From assembly GCA_015231885.1 (NCBI GenBank), contig JADGAT010000027.1, positions 1 through 54,617 of the forward strand: a stretch of DNA of 54,617 nucleotides, in the 5' to 3' direction. This document shows positions 50,640 to 54,617 of this stretch, in pieces. Source of the stretch: SAR324 cluster bacterium (GTDB taxonomy: Bacteria; SAR324; NAC60-12). Each line of letters opens with the position of its first letter. The first letter of the stretch is position 1. Below the pieces are notes generated by a model. The model made no database searches and was not told the origin of the DNA. It saw only the letters and a program-made list of their open reading frames with translations. The position numbers and the translations under genes are program-made.

Positions 50640-53600
50640 ACCTTCAAAATGATATTTAGTTGTTTCACAAGTTGATTCAATTGCGCTGACGCTCCTTCAA
50701 AGTCATATTGGCTGACACATTGTCCTATTTTTTTCAACAACTCGCAAGCCTCTCCCCCTTTTAAATGATCCGATAACGTTTCTACGACATTGGCAGCTTT
50801 GGTATTGTACTTTTCAAGGAGTCCCTCTAACTCTTCCAATAGAGGTTTTACTATTGCAACGTCAATCGCTCCGTTTGTTAACGTTTCCGCTTCTTTTGGT
50901 TCTCCATTGAGTTTCTGAATCGTCGATAATACTTGATTTACATGTGTTTGAACCGAATGGATCAGCGGTTTCAAATCATTTTCCCGGTTTTGTCCGGATA
51001 CTGTATTCTTAATTTGATCCTCCAACTCGCTGGCTGCGATATGAAGTTCCATGGCACCAATATTTCCAGAAACGCCTTTGATGGTATGGGTTAAGCGCAC
51101 TGCCAGTTCAAAATCTTCTTTCTTGAGGGCTGAGTCGATTTCATGGACCGTATCGGATTGATTCTGAAGGAATTTGTTGAGCAGATTCCGATATAATTTG
51201 ATATTTCCCCCAATTCGGGCCAATCCATTAGTGAGATCAAGTCCCGGAAGTTTCTCAGGAAGTATTTCCTCTTGATTTATTGATTCCTTTGTCATGGCTG
51301 TTGTCGACTCAGGAATCAATTTCTCTCCAGGTGCAATCCACTGGAGTAAGGCTGAATAAAGCTCTTGGGTATCAATGGGTTTGGCGACGTGGCCATTCAT
51401 TCCCGCCTTCAAAGACTTTTCCCGATCACCAGCCATTGCATTGGCTGTCATGGCAATGATGGGCAGCTTTTGAAATTCAGAAATTTTGCGGATCTCCCGA
51501 GCCGCTCCATATCCATCCATGATCGGCATTTGAATATCCATCAAAACAACATCATATTTGGTGGACTTCACTTTTTCAACAGCCTCTTTCCCGTTATGCG
51601 CAATTTCTACATGAAGTTGTACGCTTTCCAAAATTTCTTGAGCGACTTGCTGATTGATTTCATTGTCTTCAACCAGAAGGATTCGAGCACCCTGAATTAA
51701 TTTCAGAGAATCCAGATCAATCTGTTGTGAAACAGGACTGTGGTATGTTGATCGAGGTCCCTTGCCAAAAGCGTTCATCACGGCATCAAATAACATGGAA
51801 GAGGCAACAGGCTTAATCAGGATCCCATCCAATTCTAACCCTGTTGTCTGGTTGATAAAATCTTCTCTTCCAAAAGCTGTAACCAATATGATTTTCGGTT
51901 GTTTGGAGATACCTTCATGCTGTCTGATTTTTTCAGCCGTTTGGATGCCATCCATTTCCGGCATTTTCCAGTCTATCAGCACTAATTCATAGGGAGGATT
52001 GGACTTCTCCAGAGCTTCCAATGCTTTTTGGCCTGACTCAACGGCATTGGCTTGAAAGGTGAACCATTCAAGAGCGTGTGTCAAAATTTGTCTTGAGGTC
52101 TGATTGTCGTCTACGACTAACACAGGCATACCTTTCAAATCAGGCAAGGGAGTTAAGTCCGATTTCTGATGTTCTGATTGTCTGCCAAAGATTGCTGTGA
52201 AAATAAAGGAACTTCCTTTTCCTGGTTCGCTCTCCACCCATATTTCCCCATCCATCATTTCCACCAAATGTTTGCTGATGGCTAGTCCCAGGCCCGTTCC
52301 TCCATACTTCCGGGTCGTGGAAGTGTCTGCCTGGGAAAATGACCGAAAAAGCTTCTCTTTCTGCTCCTCTGTTAATCCGATTCCGGTGTCACGGACAGCA
52401 AATTGGAAGGTTACCTGGGGAACTTGCTGACTTTTTTCTTCTTTGAGCATCCGAATGGAAAGCACAATTTCGCCCTTTTCAGTAAATTTAATAGCATTAT
52501 CGACCAGGTTAATCAGGACCTGACCGAGTCTCAAGGGATCCCCTCGCAAAAAAATGGGAACATCAGGAGGACACTGGACAATGTATTCCAATTCTTTTGC
52601 ATCTATTTTTGTCTGGATCAGGGTTGACACATTCGCCACAACTTCTTCCAGATCGAAATCGATGTCTTCCATATCCAGCTTACCTGCTTCTATTTTGGAA
52701 AAATCCAAAATATCATTGATGAGTCCCAGCAAAGAGGTGGCTGCATGATAGGCTTTGTTAAGGTAATCCTGTTGTTTTGAAGTCAGTTCGGTTTGCAGAC
52801 AAAGGTAAGTCATTCCCATGATCGCGTTCATGGGTGTTCGAATTTCATGACTCATATTGGCCAGAAACTCACTTTTTGACCTGTTTGCCCGCTCGGCAAC
52901 TTGTTGAGCAAGATAAGCCTCTTGTGTTTGTCGACGAAGAGTATTATCGATTTGTAACCCCAGCATTCGGAGGGGTTTGCTATCGTCATCCAATTCAAAA
53001 ACACGGCCAATAATATTGATCCAACAGTAAGAGCCATTTTCATGGCCAAGCCTGATTTCGATATCTATGTCTTGCAGCAAACCGCCACGAACGGAAGCCA
53101 TCTCATCAACGGCAATCACGAAGTCATCCGGATGGATTCGCTGCAGCAATATTTTCCAACTCCACATTTGTTTTTCCGGAGAGAGCCCCAACATGAGGAG
53201 GCATGAGGAAGTTGAATGCCAGTCATCGTTCTGCAGGTCATAGTCCCAAAATCCAATATGGGTTACTTCAAGCGTCCAGCGCATCCTGGCCTCGTTTTCA
53301 CGAAGGGTCTGTTCCGCAATTTTCTGTGCTTTGGCAGATTCAGACAATCGTTGACGCACTGATTCGATTTCAATGATAGATTCCTGATTTTCCCGGTTTG
53401 GCGGTCCTTCCACCAGAGCCTGCATCGAAACTGTCAGTCGTTTACTGCCCAATCGTCCAACAATTACGCTGATAAATATCATAACCAATATTGTCGAGAG
53501 GTTTTCTGACAGCGCGATGACAATTGACCTGTAATACGTTGTCCATGGGATATAAAGAATGACTGACCATGGAGTAACATCAGATTGAATCTGCCATTGT

Positions 53601-54310
53601 CTAGAGAACTTGTCATGATCCGGGGGTAGTTCCAAACCAGCTGGAGAAGAGGCAATTACGGCATTATGGCTATCGATCAGGGTCAGATACCATCCGGAAG
53701 GGAAAGCCATTTCATCCAGGTTATTCTGAACCTGGGAAAGCTGCAGGGTGGTGAGCAGCAAAAAGCGCACCTGGTCATCACGGATTACCGGCACCACCAG
53801 TGCTACCAGCAGTTCGTTGGCGATTGGCCCGTAAAAGATATCTCCGATGGCCGGCTGACCAGTTTTCAAAGCAGTTGGCGCAGCCGCTCTCCCCTTTGGA
53901 ACTGGCAGTTTGGGCAGCGTGGTTCCAAACGGTACGCGAGTATTGAAAATCATTTGCGTTGATGCATCGGCCATGATCACATGGGCACCAAAGTGTGCCT
54001 CATATCCTTTCGCCTCCAGATAAAGCTCCCTCCAACGAGAAGGACTATCCACAATCGGCGATGTCGCAAGCATTTGCAGGGCCGCAGTCTTTGTTTGAAC
54101 ATACCGGTCGATCTTGACTACAGCATTGTATGCCTGATATGATGCCGTTTGGTCATAATGAGCTCTGAGATCATTGGTGTGTTGAATGGCCAAAAAACAC
54201 GATAGTAGTATTAACGGCAGCATACACCACCACATCAACCGGATTAAATATACCGACAATGACATTCTTTTTTTCAGGGGCTGGGAAGAATTCACCGGCA
54301 TGAGACTCAT
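50636..54310 (-). CDS. Membrane phosphorelay kinase: sensor-PAS-HisKA-HATPase-REC-REC-HPt
   Basis: A 1224-aa kinase. It has membrane helix 1 (about 25-45), a periplasmic Cache-like sensor (about 48-260), membrane helix 2 (about 265-290) and PAS (about 335-455). HisKA follows with [17 protein letters not shown] (His about 485), HATPase ([30 protein letters not shown]), receiver 1 (about 730-845, [11 protein letters not shown]), receiver 2 (about 875-990, [11 protein letters not shown]) and an HPt domain (about 1030-1125, with [14 protein letters not shown]). All relay steps are thus in one protein. It is followed by the receiver-kinase gene through a 4-bp ATGA overlap. Confidence 0.95.
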   Translation of the reverse strand: MSLMPVNSSQPLKKRMSLSVYLIRLMWWCMLPLILLSCFLAIQHTNDLRAHYDQTASYQAYNAVVKIDRYVQTKTAALQMLATSPIVDSPSRWRELYLEAKGYEAHFGAHVIMADASTQMIFNTRVPFGTTLPKLPVPKGRAAAPTALKTGQPAIGDIFYGPIANELLVALVVPVIRDDQVRFLLLTTLQLSQVQNNLDEMAFPSGWYLTLIDSHNAVIASSPAGLELPPDHDKFSRQWQIQSDVTPWSVILYIPWTTYYRSIVIALSENLSTILVMIFISVIVGRLGSKRLTVSMQALVEGPPNRENQESIIEIESVRQRLSESAKAQKIAEQTLRENEARMRWTLEVTHIGFWDYDLQNDDWHSTSSCLLMLGLSPEKQMWSWKILLQRIHPDDFVIAVDEMASVRGGLLQDIDIEIRLGHENGSYCWINIIGRVFELDDDSKPLRMLGLQIDNTLRRQTQEAYLAQQVAERANRSKSEFLANMSHEIRTPMNAIMGMTYLCLQTELTSKQQDYLNKAYHAATSLLGLINDILDFSKIEAGKLDMEDIDFDLEEVVANVSTLIQTKIDAKELEYIVQCPPDVPIFLRGDPLRLGQVLINLVDNAIKFTEKGEIVLSIRMLKEEKSQQVPQVTFQFAVRDTGIGLTEEQKEKLFRSFSQADTSTTRKYGGTGLGLAISKHLVEMMDGEIWVESEPGKGSSFIFTAIFGRQSEHQKSDLTPLPDLKGMPVLVVDDNQTSRQILTHALEWFTFQANAVESGQKALEALEKSNPPYELVLIDWKMPEMDGIQTAEKIRQHEGISKQPKIILVTAFGREDFINQTTGLELDGILIKPVASSMLFDAVMNAFGKGPRSTYHSPVSQQIDLDSLKLIQGARILLVEDNEINQQVAQEILESVQLHVEIAHNGKEAVEKVKSTKYDVVLMDIQMPIMDGYGAAREIRKISEFQKLPIIAMTANAMAGDREKSLKAGMNGHVAKPIDTQELYSALLQWIAPGEKLIPESTTAMTKESINQEEILPEKLPGLDLTNGLARIGGNIKLYRNLLNKFLQNQSDTVHEIDSALKKEDFELAVRLTHTIKGVSGNIGAMELHIAASELEDQIKNTVSGQNRENDLKPLIHSVQTHVNQVLSTIQKLNGEPKEAETLTNGAIDVAIVKPLLEELEGLLEKYNTKAANVVETLSDHLKGGEACELLKKIGQCVSQYDFEGASAQLNQLVKQLNIILKV

Positions 54311-54351
54311 GATAACTTTATCCTGGCTGATGGCAAAATTTTTGGAGTTTC

Positions 54352-54617
54352 TTATTCCATTTCAGTAATTTGGTTTTCGAGTATCGGGAAATAGAGAATA
54401 AAGGCAGCTCCCAGACCCTCCTCACTTTCCACCTTAACGATTCCCTGGTGGGCCTGCATGATATTATATGTCACGTAGAGCCCCAATCCTGTTCCTTCTT
54501 TAGAGGGGCCAATATTGGTCCCTCCCAGGCCTTTGGTTGTAAAAAAAGGATCAAAAATAAAATCTTGGATTTCAGGTGAAATCCCGCCTCCGGTATCTTG
54601 TATTTTTAGCTGTAGAT
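54352..54617 (-). CDS. Histidine kinase, C-terminal ATPase fragment (runs off the window)
   Basis: The last 88 codons of a leftward histidine kinase are visible. It has [27 protein letters not shown] (G1 and F boxes), [18 protein letters not shown] (G2 box) and a short end [12 protein letters not shown]. The 5' part lies outside the window. It stops 42 bp before the start of the 1224-aa kinase gene on the same strand, so all three kinase genes may share a transcript. Confidence 0.92.
   Translation of the reverse strand, partial: LQLKIQDTGGGISPEIQDFIFDPFFTTKGLGGTNIGPSKEGTGLGLYVTYNIMQAHQGIVKVESEEGLGAAFILYFPILENQITEME

Overview
This is a 54.6-kb stretch of a Gram-negative bacterial chromosome of moderate GC. 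The bacterium is rich in two-component signalling, STAS-domain proteins and storage-carbohydrate enzymes. No rRNA, tRNA, CRISPR array, phage module or intact transposase gene is visible. Taxonomy cannot be fixed from the window. The mix of hybrid kinases, STAS/SpoIIE-type regulators, an ECF sigma/anti-sigma pair, an RND-type exporter and a sucrose/alpha-glucan cluster would suit a deltaproteobacterial or SAR324-like lineage, but that is only an inference.

Layout. 1-5.7 kb: a histidine-kinase remnant at the edge, a STAS protein, a methyltransferase convergent with a family I.5-type lipase, a second STAS protein, and a nitroreductase divergent from a one-piece ABC exporter. 5.9-10.7 kb: a 60-aa CDGSH-like protein, then a leftward series (544-aa orphan, CBS pair, degenerate DHH-like protein, PAS-SpoIIE phosphatase). 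10.8-14.8 kb: a BrnT/BrnA toxin-antitoxin pair with an upstream palindrome, a secreted GspG-like/beta-helix protein with a small Met-rich downstream gene, a STAS protein, and a STAS-RHH fusion. 15-22.8 kb: a universal stress protein, a hybrid kinase/LuxR regulator/HisKA_2 kinase operon, a divergent receiver-SpoIIE phosphatase, and an ECF sigma with its zinc-type anti-sigma. 23.3-30.8 kb: an AlkD-like glycosylase, an MMPL/RND transporter, a periplasmic binding protein with a CHASE hybrid kinase, and an esterase. 30.8-42.4 kb: carbohydrate region (glycerate kinase, GlgM-like synthase, GlgE, TreZ-like hydrolase, cyclic-phosphate receiver protein, broken receiver, sucrose-phosphate synthase, amylosucrase). 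42.6-49 kb: an MscS channel, a 1017-aa protein with a degenerate P-loop, a STAS protein, an MTH1-like Nudix enzyme, a tandem Sm/Hfq-like protein and a small orphan. 49.5-54.6 kb: leftward phosphorelay genes and a further kinase cut by the window edge.

How the genes work together. In the carbohydrate region GlgM would make maltose-1-phosphate and GlgE would polymerise it into alpha-glucan. Sucrose-phosphate synthase and amylosucrase give a second route through sucrose to glucan. The regulatory genes suggest control by phosphorelay and partner switching: five STAS proteins and two SpoIIE phosphatases are present, but no stand-alone RsbW-like kinase is visible.

The strongest unannotated structure is a dispersed ~155-bp MITE-like repeat. 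It has imperfect 19-bp terminal inverted repeats and TTA/TAA(TTAA) flanking duplications. There are six copies or fragments plus one short end fragment, mostly at the 3' ends of genes, and three near-complete copies abut a TAA stop codon. Other points of interest are a CDGSH motif with a displaced histidine, a STAS-RHH fusion that has lost its phosphosite, a divergent Hfq/Sm-like tandem protein, and several palindromic operator candidates.
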